Shown: piece by piece, positions 34,860 to 43,728 of the stretch
Layout: the number at the start of each line of letters is the position of its first letter
Position numbering within the stretch: the first letter of the stretch is position 1
From: Paraburkholderia franconis
GTDB lineage: Bacteria; Pseudomonadota; Gammaproteobacteria; Burkholderiales; Burkholderiaceae
Length of the DNA: 64,000 nucleotides
Assembly (NCBI RefSeq): GCF_009362735.1
Contig: NZ_WHNP01000030.1
Location: 1 to 64,000 of the forward strand
Direction: 5' to 3'
Notes under the pieces: model-generated
The model's input: only the letters and a program-made list of their open reading frames with translations
What the model was told of the DNA's origin: nothing
The model's database searches: none
Translations under genes and position numbers: made by a program

Positions 34860-36927
34860 GATCCTGCGTTCCTTGCGTTCCCTGCGGCGCTGTCTGCTGC
34901 ACCGCTGCCGGCTGCGACGCCGCGTCGTTCGGCGATTGCGGCGCGGGCGGCGGCAGCGGCGGCCCGTAGCGCGTGCCCGGCAACGGCTTCGGCGTGAGCG
35001 GCACCGCGATGTCGTTATCGGGCGGCCGGTACGTCGTCAGCCCGTTCGCATCGGGCGTGCTGCCGATGTTCGGATTGATGGGCGCGCCATCGGGCCCATA
35101 CATCGACGCATTGCTGACCACGCGCGGCGTGAGCAGATAGAAGCGCTCCATGTGCTCGCCCGTCTTGTCGGTGTACTTGAACAGATTGCCGATCAGCGGA
35201 ATGTCGGAGAGCCACGGCACGCCGCTCTTGTTCAGTTGCACCTGATCGTTGTTGAAGCCCGCGATCAGCAGGCTCCTGCCTTCGTCGATCATCGTCTTCG
35301 TGACGATGTTGCGCTGCTGGATCACGGGCACGTTCGACACCGATTGTCCCGGCACCACGTTGCCGTCCTGAATGTCGATCGACATCATCACGCTTTGCGC
35401 ATTCGGCGCATGTGCGGCGGCGGCCTGCGCGGCGGCATCGTCGACGATCATCGGCGTCACCTTGATGCTCGTGCCCGTCGTCACGCTGTACAGCGACGAA
35501 TCCTGGAAGCCTTGCACCTGCACATAGAACTGCGTGAGGTTTTCGAGGATCGCTTCCGTGTTGTCGAGCGCGAGCACCTTCGGCTTCGAATGCAGTTCGG
35601 CCTTGCCCGTCTGCGCGAGCGCGTTGACACGCGTGAGCAGATAGTCGCGCAACGAGCCGCCGATCGACGCCGTGAGCGCGATGCCCGTCGGCATGAAGTT
35701 GCCCGTCTGCCCCGGCTCGGTCGTGCCGACTCCGAACGTGAGGGGCGGATTGCCGCTGCCGTTGTATTGCGTGTTGCCATTGAGCGGATTGGCGCCGTTG
35801 CCGATCTGCACGTCGCCGTGCGTCGTGTGCAGACGCCAGTCGATACCGAGACTGTCGAGCGAGTTCTCGTCGATGTCGATGATCGTCACGTTGATTTCGA
35901 CGATGCGCGGACGCACATCGAGTTCGTTGATCAGCGACTGGTAGCGATACATGTTCTCCGGCAGATCGCGCACGAGCACCGCGTTGATCGCGGGATCGGC
36001 TTCGATCTGCGGCAGCGTATCGCTGCCTGCCGACGAGTCGTTCGAAAACGGCACAGAGCTATCCGGCGATGCGCCCGTCGCGCCATAGCCGCCGTAACCG
36101 GCCGGGCCGCCCGCGATGTCTGGAAACTCGAGGCGCGGCACCGCGATCGTCACGCCCGAGCCGAGCTTCATCTGCCGCGCGGCCGCGCCGAGCGTCGCGT
36201 TGGTCGGCACGTAGTTGTTGCGCGTGCCGCCTTTGCCGTACAGGCGCTTCAACATCGTCGCGACGCCGGGTATCACGACTTCCTTGCCCGAGCGGTTGAT
36301 CGTGAAGTCCGACGCCCAGCCGTACTTGAGACGGAACGCGCGCACATCCGCAAGCTGTCCGTTCGACGACGGATTGCCAACCGTGCTCACGGCCTGGCGC
36401 ACGAGTTCGATGTAGCGGCGCGGCCCGGACACATAGATGCTGTTCGCGCGGTCATTGATGACGAGCTGAAAGCGCTTGTCGGTGATCTGCATCGTCTCCA
36501 GCGCGCGGCCGATTTCGCCGGCCGAATTCGGCGGAATGGGGATGACCTGGCTTTGCGATTGATCGGCGGGATCGACGTAGAGGAACGAGCCGTCGTAGTA
36601 CCACGTGAGGCCGTATGTCGAGCAGATCGTATCGAGCGTCTGCTGCGGCGTGCCCGAGAAGCGGCCGCTGATGGTGCCGTCCACTTTCGGATCGACGACG
36701 GCCGTCACGCCTTGCGACGAAGCCAGCTCGCGAATGAAGTCCGCGATCTTGCGGCCGTTTGCGACGATCGTGAACGGCCGGTTGCGCCAGCGCAGCTCGG
36801 CCGCGCGCGCGGGCTGCGCGAGCGAAGCGAGGATCGACATCGACAGCAGCGCGACCACGGACAGCACCGCGAGCGCGTTCTGCGCGCGCCTTCTGTCGAA
36901 CTGGAACGGAACGGCACGTAGGCCCAT
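34840..36927 (-). CDS. sctC: Type III secretion outer-membrane secretin SctC
   Basis: ATG 36927 abuts the sctS stop (TGATG); 695 residues. A Sec signal (LAVLSVVALLSMSILASLAQ, cut near ARAAE) is followed by N0/N1 domains (FIRELASSQGVTAVVDPKVD, GTISGRFSGTPQQTLDTI). N3 comes next, then the secretin channel domain (AELHSKPKVLALDNTEAILE, VSNVPVIQQRNIVTKTMIDE, LLIAGFNNDQVQLNKSGVPW). The proline-rich C-terminus extends about 70 residues past the channel domain. No pilotin lipoprotein gene is present. This gene clearly separates the locus from flagellar systems, which lack a secretin. Confidence 0.95.
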   Translation of the reverse strand: MGLRAVPFQFDRRRAQNALAVLSVVALLSMSILASLAQPARAAELRWRNRPFTIVANGRKIADFIRELASSQGVTAVVDPKVDGTISGRFSGTPQQTLDTICSTYGLTWYYDGSFLYVDPADQSQSQVIPIPPNSAGEIGRALETMQITDKRFQLVINDRANSIYVSGPRRYIELVRQAVSTVGNPSSNGQLADVRAFRLKYGWASDFTINRSGKEVVIPGVATMLKRLYGKGGTRNNYVPTNATLGAAARQMKLGSGVTIAVPRLEFPDIAGGPAGYGGYGATGASPDSSVPFSNDSSAGSDTLPQIEADPAINAVLVRDLPENMYRYQSLINELDVRPRIVEINVTIIDIDENSLDSLGIDWRLHTTHGDVQIGNGANPLNGNTQYNGSGNPPLTFGVGTTEPGQTGNFMPTGIALTASIGGSLRDYLLTRVNALAQTGKAELHSKPKVLALDNTEAILENLTQFYVQVQGFQDSSLYSVTTGTSIKVTPMIVDDAAAQAAAAHAPNAQSVMMSIDIQDGNVVPGQSVSNVPVIQQRNIVTKTMIDEGRSLLIAGFNNDQVQLNKSGVPWLSDIPLIGNLFKYTDKTGEHMERFYLLTPRVVSNASMYGPDGAPINPNIGSTPDANGLTTYRPPDNDIAVPLTPKPLPGTRYGPPLPPPAPQSPNDAASQPAAVQQTAPQGTQGTQDHAYDHP

Positions 36928-37205
36928 CAGAGAACACCCGTCGAAGAAACGAACAAACGCGTCAGCGCCTGCTGCGCGAAACGCAGCACCTCGCCACCCA
37001 GCCAGCCGGACAACACCACCAGCGCGACCATCACGGCGATCAGCCGCACGGCGATGCCGATGTTGGCGTCCTGCACCTGCGTCACCGCCTGCAGGATCGC
37101 CACGATCAGCCCGACGACGGTCGCCGTCAGCACGATGGGCAGCGACAGCAGCAACACCAGCACGAGCGCCTGTTGCGTGAGATCGAGGATCGTCGAACTC
37201 GTCAT
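36927..37205 (-). CDS. sctS: Type III secretion export-gate protein SctS
   Basis: This 92-residue protein has two long hydrophobic helices: LVLVLLLSLPIVLTATVVGL into IVAILQAVTQVQDANIGIAV, then LIAVMVALVVLSGWLGGEVL. The AILQAVTQVQD loop is the family signature. It overlaps the sctV stop by 4 bases. Four copies complete the SctR5T1S4 gate. Confidence 0.94.
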   Translation of the reverse strand: MTSSTILDLTQQALVLVLLLSLPIVLTATVVGLIVAILQAVTQVQDANIGIAVRLIAVMVALVVLSGWLGGEVLRFAQQALTRLFVSSTGVL

Positions 37206-39397
37206 GGCGTGGCCTGTGACGTGCGGACTTCGGCGCCTGCGCCAACCGTGCCGTCATCGGGCGGATTCTTCACCCAGCCCACGGTATGCAGCTGCACATC
37301 CTCCTCGATCTCCTGATACGACAGCACAGGCAGATCGGGCAGCACCGGTTGCAGGATCGACTTCGCGTAGCGGCGCGCGCCGAGCGCGACCATCACGGCG
37401 AGCCGCGCATTGCCGTGCTGCCCTGGCGCGGCGCTCGACGCATTGACGATCGCACGCACCTGCTCGCAGATGTCCTGCTTGATCGCGCTGGAGAGCGCCA
37501 GAAAATTGCCCTGCTTCGTGCGCATCACCGCGTTCTCAATGCGCTCCTGCAAGTTCTGTTCGAACAGCACGACGCGCAACTGGCGCGCGGCGCCCGCGTG
37601 GCGGTCGGTGATCATCCTGCGCAGATCGATGCGCACGAGTTCGACGAGCGCGATCACGTCGTCGGGCTCGTTCGGCGCCCATGTGATGAGGCTCTCGAAG
37701 ATCACGCGCAGATTGCGGATGGGTACCTGCTCGGCAAGCAGACGACGCAACACTTCCGTCACGCGTTGCAGCGGCACGAGCCGCGTCAGTTCGCCGACGA
37801 GCTCCGGATGATCGCGCCGCACCAGATGCACGAGCGCCTGTGTTTCCTGAATGCCGATCAGCTCGTCGGCGTGCTGCCGCACGATCTGTTCGACGTGCGC
37901 CGCGAGCACGGCTTCGTTCAACAGATGCTTGCCTTCCGCGGGCGCGTTTGCGTCCGTCCTGATCCAGAGCGTTGTCGCGAAGGGACCGAACGCTTCCGCA
38001 GGCTGACGCTCCGCGCTCTCCGGCAACGGCGACACGCCGTCCCACATCAGCCAGCCGGGCTTCAATGCGCCGTGCGCGGCCAGCACGTCCTGCAGATAGA
38101 TTCGATAGGTGCCGTCGGGCGCGCTTTCGTCGTCGTTCAACGTGATGCGCGGAAAGACCGTGCCGATATCGGCATCGACGCGCGCCTTCGCGGCCGACAA
38201 CGCAGACTGCAATTGCGTGAGGTTGAGTGCGCTGCGCAGATCGGCGGCCAGCGTGACGGCGATCAGCGACGTCACGCCCGCGACATGCGAGACGCGCGCC
38301 GCCTGCCCTTCGCCCTGCGCGCCGTCGACGCGGCCCGCGATGTTGATCAGGTTGAACGACGGCGCGGCCGTGCGGCGCTTCATCTGCATGATCGCGACGC
38401 CGCCGAGCGCGAGCGCGATCAGCGCGAACGACCATTTCGGAAAGCCCGGCACGATCAGAAAGCCAGCGAGCACCAGCGCCGCAATCAGCAGCGCGCGCGG
38501 ATGCGCACCTAGCTGTTCGCCGAGTTGCTCGCCGAGCTGGCGTTGGCGTGCATCGCGTGTCGCGACACGTGTCGTCACGATGCCCGCTGCGATCGACACC
38601 AGCAGCGAGGGAATCTGCGACGCCATGCCGTCGCCGACGGTGAGAATCGCGTAACGCTGCAACGCGTCGCCGATGCTCATGTCGTGCATCACCGTGCCGA
38701 CTGCGATGCCCGCGACGATATTGATGAACGCGATGACGAGCCCCGCGATCGCATCGCCCTTCACGAACTTCATCGCGCCGTCCATCGCGCCGTGCAACTG
38801 CGATTCCTGTTCGAGCTTTTCGCGCCGCTCCCTCGCCTCCTCCGCGCTGATGATGCCCGCGCGCAGATCGGCGTCGATGCTCATCTGCTTGCCGGGCATC
38901 GCGTCGAGCGAAAAGCGCGCGCCCACTTCCGCGACGCGCTCCGAGCCCTTTGCGATCACGATGAACTGCACGACGGCGATCACGAGAAACACCACGCCGC
39001 CGACGACGACGTTATTGCCGACAACGAGGCGCCCGAACGCATCGATGACGTGGCCCGCATTCGCGTGCAGCAGAATCAGCTTGCACGATGCGATGTTCAG
39101 CGAAAGGCGAAACAGCGTCGTGAACAGCAGCAAGGCCGGAAACGATGAAAAGCTCACTGCGGACGGCACATATGTGGACACCGTCAGCAACACGACGCTC
39201 ACGGCGAGATTCAGCGAGATCATCCCGTCGAGCGCCGCTTGCGGCAGCGGCAGAATAAACAGGGCAATGACGGCGACGATGAACGCCGCGAGGAACAGAT
39301 CGGCGCGCGGCGCCGCGGCGCGGCGGGCGCCGGATACGCTCGCGCCAGCGCGAAACATCCGCTGCCAGCCGCGCGGAAGCGCCTTGAGATCTGCCAT
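37202..39397 (-). CDS. sctV: Type III secretion major export apparatus protein SctV
   Basis: ATG 39397 gives 731 residues. The N-terminal half has about eight membrane segments and the FHIPEP block: FSSFPALLLFTTLFRLSLNI, AKGSERVAEVGARFSLDAMP, GKQMSIDADLRAGIISAEEA, and GDGMASQIPSLLVSIAAGIV. The C-terminal half is the cytoplasmic nonameric ring that takes substrates and chaperones (EQVPIRNLRVIFESLITWAP). It is the first gene of the minus-strand operon, 295 bases downstream of a LuxR-type gene read in the same direction. It would be the proton-driven part of the exporter. Confidence 0.95.
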   Translation of the reverse strand: MADLKALPRGWQRMFRAGASVSGARRAAAPRADLFLAAFIVAVIALFILPLPQAALDGMISLNLAVSVVLLTVSTYVPSAVSFSSFPALLLFTTLFRLSLNIASCKLILLHANAGHVIDAFGRLVVGNNVVVGGVVFLVIAVVQFIVIAKGSERVAEVGARFSLDAMPGKQMSIDADLRAGIISAEEARERREKLEQESQLHGAMDGAMKFVKGDAIAGLVIAFINIVAGIAVGTVMHDMSIGDALQRYAILTVGDGMASQIPSLLVSIAAGIVTTRVATRDARQRQLGEQLGEQLGAHPRALLIAALVLAGFLIVPGFPKWSFALIALALGGVAIMQMKRRTAAPSFNLINIAGRVDGAQGEGQAARVSHVAGVTSLIAVTLAADLRSALNLTQLQSALSAAKARVDADIGTVFPRITLNDDESAPDGTYRIYLQDVLAAHGALKPGWLMWDGVSPLPESAERQPAEAFGPFATTLWIRTDANAPAEGKHLLNEAVLAAHVEQIVRQHADELIGIQETQALVHLVRRDHPELVGELTRLVPLQRVTEVLRRLLAEQVPIRNLRVIFESLITWAPNEPDDVIALVELVRIDLRRMITDRHAGAARQLRVVLFEQNLQERIENAVMRTKQGNFLALSSAIKQDICEQVRAIVNASSAAPGQHGNARLAVMVALGARRYAKSILQPVLPDLPVLSYQEIEEDVQLHTVGWVKNPPDDGTVGAGAEVRTSQATP

Positions 39398-39692
39398 CGT
39401 CGAATGCCCACTCCCTGTTTGAAACACGGTTTGTGATATCTGCTGAGGCGAATCGTGGTTGGACCCGTATGCGCAAGCGGTCCTGATCGGCTTGGCGCGC
39501 CGCGTGATCGGTGGACATGCGCGAGACGGTTTTCGCAGCGCGCACGCGACCCGACACCCGACGGGTATCCGGATGCGATCGAGTGTAGCGGCGCGTGTGT
39601 TTATAAATTTCAGTGCACCTCGTAGGCACACGCACGCTTTTAGGGTGATCCGCGAGTGTCACTACGAAACGCGCGGGGGCGTCATGAAGCGT

Positions 39693-40541
39693 TCACGCGC
39701 GCACGCGCCGCGCGGCGAGATACGCGAGCTGTGCCCGGTTTTGCACGTTGAAGAGCCGTTCGAGTGTCTGGATGTGATAGCCGACCTTGTGCAGCGAGAT
39801 ATGCAGCGCATCGGCGATGTCCTGATCGGACAGGCCTTGCACGAGCCGTTCGAGCACGGCTTCCTGCTCGTCGTCGAGCGTGATGGCGCGCGCCTGTCGC
39901 ACGCGCGACGCGACATAGGGCTGCGCGAAACGATGCACGGCGAGGCTCATGGCAAGCGCCGTGCCGACGACGCGATCATTGATCCAGTCTGCATCGCGCA
40001 ACTCGGAAGTGAGCCCGACGCCGACATTCAGATCGAGTTGCGGCGCGGACAGACTGAAGATCACGCCGCTATTTATCCCGTGCGCCCGCAACGATGCAGC
40101 GAGCGCGAGCGCCCGACGGTCGCCCGTGCGCTGCGCCTCTTCGTCGATGCGATCGAGCCGCCATGCGACAGGAAAGCCGCTTTGCTGTACTTCGGCAAAA
40201 CGCGGATCGGATGCGTACCACATGCCATCGAAATAAGCCTGCACGAAAGAAACAGGCGCGAGATCGCGCAGTACATAAGCCTGCAATACGCGCTGGCCAA
40301 TCATTTCATATGCGCCGTAACTCAGCGTGCTAAATCCGGCCGCGCGCATACGCGCATGGATTTGACAAAAATCGAGTTCGAATGGGTCGGATTTTCCGGC
40401 TGCGAACTGTGAGCCGGTAATAACGACGTCGTTGTCGCCGCGCGCATCGGCGGCGTGATGTGACGACAAATGATTTCGATGCGCTTGAACATCCGCCTGT
40501 GAAAACCATTCGACAATGGGCGTGCCTTCGTGGGGTGTCAT
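39693..40541 (-). CDS. LuxR-type regulator with autoinducer-binding-like domain
   Basis: The 282-residue protein has an N-terminal domain resembling the LuxR acyl-homoserine-lactone pocket: FSTLSYGAYEMIGQRVLQAY, MWYASDPRF, GFPVAWRLD, then GVIFSLSAPQLDLNVGVGL. A C-terminal LuxR helix-turn-helix follows (LDDEQEAVLERLVQGLSDQD, IADALHISLHKVGYHIQTLE, RLFNVQNRAQLAYLA). No luxI gene is in the window, so it is a solo. It reads toward sctV and is divergent from a second LuxR gene, which makes it a likely controller of the injectisome. Ligand binding is unproven. Confidence 0.87.
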   Translation of the reverse strand: MTPHEGTPIVEWFSQADVQAHRNHLSSHHAADARGDNDVVITGSQFAAGKSDPFELDFCQIHARMRAAGFSTLSYGAYEMIGQRVLQAYVLRDLAPVSFVQAYFDGMWYASDPRFAEVQQSGFPVAWRLDRIDEEAQRTGDRRALALAASLRAHGINSGVIFSLSAPQLDLNVGVGLTSELRDADWINDRVVGTALAMSLAVHRFAQPYVASRVRQARAITLDDEQEAVLERLVQGLSDQDIADALHISLHKVGYHIQTLERLFNVQNRAQLAYLAARRVRA

Positions 40542-40857
40542 AAAGAGCCGTTATCTCGTTCTCTTGTTCTGTCGACAACACTTCGAACCCCGATATATCA
40601 CTGGCCTTTTTATATGTATTGCGCACATTCGTTTTTCATTTAGCGCACTTTGTCCTGCGACATATTACTTGAGCCTACTTTCGTATGTACAATGCCCCCG
40701 AACGCTTTAGTGCTTCCCTTTATTGCTTCCCTTTACTGCTCCTCTCGCCTCTAACATTCGTTTAGCTATTGCACGCGCGCAGCGCGATCTCTACGCAAAA
40801 GCCTGTTGATTGGCGATCCTGCGTGAAATCGGCGATGCCGCATCAAGGACTGCGCCA
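40542..40857. other. Divergent promoter region between the two LuxR genes
   Basis: The 316 bases are AT-rich compared with their flanks and must hold both promoters. I did not find a convincing lux-box-like dyad or a plant-inducible-promoter (TTCG-N16-TTCG) box by eye. Confidence 0.4.
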
Positions 40858-41763
40858 ATGTCTGAAGTTGTGTCGAGCCCACATTCTTCCGCCCGCAGCG
40901 TTGCGCCAGGCGCGACTGCATGCGCGGCTGGCGATGCCGCGTTGAGTGCGCGCCGCATCCCCGTGGTCTGGTACAACGATTCCAAAGAGGCTGCCGTCGA
41001 GCAGAAGGATGCGCCGCGGCTTGGCGTAGCTGAAATCTTGTCGAGCGCGCAAAGCGAAGCGGAACGCGCGCGCATCGTGTCGAGCCTGCTGCATCTGACG
41101 GGCTTTTCGACGTTCGCGTACTTTGCGCTCGAATTCGCAAGCGACCGTGTTGAGCGGCTCTTTCTGCACGAGGCGTTCACGCCGTCCACGTATCGCGGCG
41201 AATACGTGCAGCGTCATCACTTCGATGTCGATCCGCGCACGTTCGGCGCGCGCATGTGCAACATGCCCATCGTGTGGGACTTGCGCAATCTTCGCCAACA
41301 CGGTGAGCGTCATGGGCTTGCGTTGCCCGACGAACGCGAAGCCTTCGCCGATTTCCTGCAGACAATGCGCGACGATGCGATGTGCAGCGGAATCATGTAT
41401 TCGATGGCGATGCCGGGCACGCGTCTGCATGCGTTCATGAGCTTTACCGCGCCGCGCCGCAATCGCGACTGGATCACGTCCGCGACGGTCGAACAGGCGC
41501 TGTCGATAGGCCTGTCCGTACACAAGTTCGGTTCACCGAAACTGATCGCCACCGCGCGCGAACATGCGGCCAACCGGCTCACTGCCTTCGAACAGAAACT
41601 GCTAACGGGAATCGCGGAGGGTGCATCCGACAAGGAGATCGGCCGTCGTCTCGACACCAGCGCGCACAACGTCGACTACCATTTGCGCAAGCTGCGCAGG
41701 CGCTTCGGCGTGTCGAACCGGATCGAACTGACTTATCTGACGGCGAAGATGGAGTTGATTTGA
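40858..41763 (+). CDS. LuxR-type regulator, second copy
   Basis: I take ATG 40858 (AGGA 8 bases upstream) as the start, giving 301 residues; a TTG at 40810 is in frame. The middle domain (LTGFSTFAYFALEFASDRVE, HHFDVDPRTFGARMCNMPIVWD, MYSMAMPGTRLHAFMSF) matches the autoinducer-binding fold. The end is a LuxR helix-turn-helix (LTAFEQKLLTGIAEGASDKE, IGRRLDTSAHNVDYHLRKLR). It has the same domain order as the divergent LuxR gene but differs enough to be an old duplicate. It probably forms a paired regulatory switch for the secretion locus. Confidence 0.87.
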   Translation: MSEVVSSPHSSARSVAPGATACAAGDAALSARRIPVVWYNDSKEAAVEQKDAPRLGVAEILSSAQSEAERARIVSSLLHLTGFSTFAYFALEFASDRVERLFLHEAFTPSTYRGEYVQRHHFDVDPRTFGARMCNMPIVWDLRNLRQHGERHGLALPDEREAFADFLQTMRDDAMCSGIMYSMAMPGTRLHAFMSFTAPRRNRDWITSATVEQALSIGLSVHKFGSPKLIATAREHAANRLTAFEQKLLTGIAEGASDKEIGRRLDTSAHNVDYHLRKLRRRFGVSNRIELTYLTAKMELI

Positions 41764-41771
41764 GCGCGTGC

Positions 41772-42554
41772 TCATGTACTCAATGACGCCGCGAGCTTCG
41801 CGTAGGTGTTCTCGTCGGTGCGATCGAAATAGAGCGGCGTTACCGATACGCGCCCCGATGCGACCACAGCCGTTTCGCTATCGGGAGCGTTGTCGCGCGG
41901 GCCGCGCTGGAAACGCAGCCAGTGATATTCGAGGCCGCGCGGATCGACCTGCGGCAGCACTTCGATATCCTGGACCAGTCCCACGCCTTGTCGCGTCGGC
42001 GTCAGCGGCCCTGCAGCGGACGCATCGACATCGGGGAAATTGACGTTCAGGCACACGGGCGCGTCGTGCTCGATCGCAAGCAACTGGCGAATCACGCCTG
42101 GCGCGAGCGCACGAGTCGTGTCCCAGCGCACGCTCTCGCGGTCCGTGAACGTCTGGCTCAATGCGATCGACGGCAGCCCGAGCAGCAGCCCTGTCATCGC
42201 CGCGCCGACGGTGCCGGAGAACATCGTCTCGACGCCAAGATTGCCGCCGCGATTGATGCCGGACAGCACGAGCGTCGGCGGCGCTTCGCGCATCAGATGA
42301 CGCACTGCCATCACGATGCAATCGCCTGGCGTGCCGACGACGCCGAAGCGGCGCTCGCCCTGGCGGCTCACACGCAGCGGCGAGTGGAGGCTGATCGAGT
42401 GCGACGTGCCGCTCTGGTCGTGCTCAGGTGCGACGATCCACACTTCATCGGCGAGTTCAGCAGCAACGGCTTCGAGGACCGCGAGACCCGGGGCATCGAT
42501 GCCGTCGTCATTGGTCAGAAGAACGCGCGGTACTTTCGAATCAAAAACGGACAT
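41772..42554 (-). CDS. surE: 5'/3'-nucleotidase SurE
   Basis: ATG 42554 follows AGGAG; 260 residues. SurE motifs are VLLTNDDGIDAPGLAVLEAV (metal-binding DD), IVAPEHDQSGTSHSISLHSP, VLSGINRGGNLGVETMFSGT (N and G of the active site) and VCLNVNFPD. It dephosphorylates nucleoside monophosphates, in many bacteria in stationary phase. The usual SurE partners (pcm, nlpD, rpoS) are absent, so this may be a second, accessory copy. It is convergent with the LuxR gene, 8 bases apart. Confidence 0.92.
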   Translation of the reverse strand: MSVFDSKVPRVLLTNDDGIDAPGLAVLEAVAAELADEVWIVAPEHDQSGTSHSISLHSPLRVSRQGERRFGVVGTPGDCIVMAVRHLMREAPPTLVLSGINRGGNLGVETMFSGTVGAAMTGLLLGLPSIALSQTFTDRESVRWDTTRALAPGVIRQLLAIEHDAPVCLNVNFPDVDASAAGPLTPTRQGVGLVQDIEVLPQVDPRGLEYHWLRFQRGPRDNAPDSETAVVASGRVSVTPLYFDRTDENTYAKLAASLST

Positions 42555-42780
42555 CAAGGCATCTCCTGTATAGATGGCGTTGCCTGCAAAGGCTTGTGTT
42601 CCGGTTTGCGTCGGAATACTCAGGCATCCGCGATGGCAAAGCGTACCAAAGAAAGAGCATCGCGGACATCACGCGCAAAAACACTCAGCCCTGTGCGATT
42701 CACAGATGCGCGATGGTCTGAATATCCGGCGGAAACGGATTTGGGAATGCGGGAAACGGGCAGTGAGAGAGGTGCGCTTT

Positions 42781-42897
42781 GTGTTGGCGCTTTGTGTTGG
42801 CGCTTTGTGTTGGCGCTTTGTGTTGGCGCTTTGTGTTGGCGCTTTGTGTTGGCGCTTTGTGTTGGCGCTTTGTGTTGGCGCTTTGTGTTGGCGCTTT
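42781..42897. repeat. Nine perfect tandem copies of a 13-bp unit
   Basis: GTGTTGGCGCTTT is repeated head-to-tail nine times without a mismatch (starts at 42781, 42794, 42807 and so on to 42885), preceded by a partial unit. It is intergenic, upstream of surE. Because 13 is not a multiple of three, each added copy shifts the reading frame. Copy number is likely to vary among strains. Confidence 0.95.
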
Positions 42898-42901
42898 CGA
42901 C

Positions 42902-42928
42902 AAAAAAGCCGGCCCTGATAACGCCGGC
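42902..42928 (-). terminator. Minus-strand terminator with no gene assigned
   Basis: Read on the minus strand, GCCGGC, a 9-base loop, GCCGGC and then six T residues form a standard intrinsic terminator. No minus-strand coding gene lies to its right before 44994. Confidence 0.6.
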
Positions 42929-43728
42929 AAGAAGGCTCCGGAATCTATGAGGGAGTAACCCGGACTCTTTAATCTGCAATTGTATTCTCTCAATCTTAGA
43001 TTAAGCTTAAGAAACTCCACCTTCCAGGCATTAAAACTTTTGATCCGTTCCACGGAAATTGTTGCCAGACCCATTCATTCATTTCATTAAACGAAGCAGT
43101 TCTTTCTGATTAATGCCATCTTATCCATTCGATGAATCAATCCGCGCCAGGCGTTTTCCCTGACGTCGGACGCGTCTCTCGCGACTTGACTTCCTACCTG
43201 CCATTAACGGCGCTTTCGGTTCGACAACCACGGCTTACAACGCAGCACGACTGGCTGGCGTGGCAGATCTGATCGACTGGGTGCCGACGATTCCATGTGC
43301 CATCGCATCAATTCGACGCTAGCGAACTGATCGCGGACCGTTAATGCTTTGTCCATGCTTGAATAAAACGAATGTGGCAATGCAGCAGCATTCCAATCAT
43401 CCGATCACGCACTGCGTCTCAAAACCATTTTCAAATTTTGCATTCACCGACTGAAACTTACTAAAACCATTCCTCTTTCTTCCTTTAAATGTTTCGGCAT
43501 CCATACATTCATTCGCACTTTCATATGGAAACCATCAATTTATTTTCGGTGCATTATCAACGCGCGTTCCGCATCCTTACGTCCAGATCGAAGCACTGCA
43601 ATTCAGCCGCTTCAAAGACATGGATGACGTGAGCCCGCGTGTGCAATGAACCATCGAGGCGCTCCGGCAGATTTTCTGAAGCACTCAGGCGTTGACCTGC
43701 GTTTTCTGCTACTCAAAGGAGCTCACTG
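42929..43728. other. 800-base gene-free, AT-rich region
   Basis: No frame on either strand has a credible start and coding pattern. Base composition is visibly richer in A and T than the neighbours. The strong ribosome-binding site AAGGAG for the next gene is at about 43716-43721. A minus-strand terminator at its left end suggests an untranslated transcript could end there. Confidence 0.4.

Noticed and set aside
34702..36921. Very long plus-strand open frame (over 700 codons) opposite sctC
   Set aside because: It is the arginine/alanine-rich antisense shadow of the sctC and sctD codons, with no domain, no ribosome site and no family sequence.
26366..39397. Could the export genes belong to a flagellar cluster (flhA/flhB/fliPQR)?
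   Set aside because: A secretin, SctJ lipoprotein, SctD with FHA domain and SctK are present, and no flagellar hook, rod or motor genes occur.
39398..39692. hrpII/PIP-type box (TTCG-N16-TTCG) upstream of sctV
   Set aside because: A TTCG was seen on the minus strand but no partner at 16 bases; not supported.
40810..40857. TTG 40810 as the start of the second LuxR gene
   Set aside because: The ATG at 40858 has a better ribosome site, and the extra 16 residues lie outside the conserved domain.
42781..42897. Could the tandem repeats be a CRISPR array?
   Set aside because: The 13-bp units are contiguous with no unique spacers and no cas genes are present; they are a simple tandem repeat.
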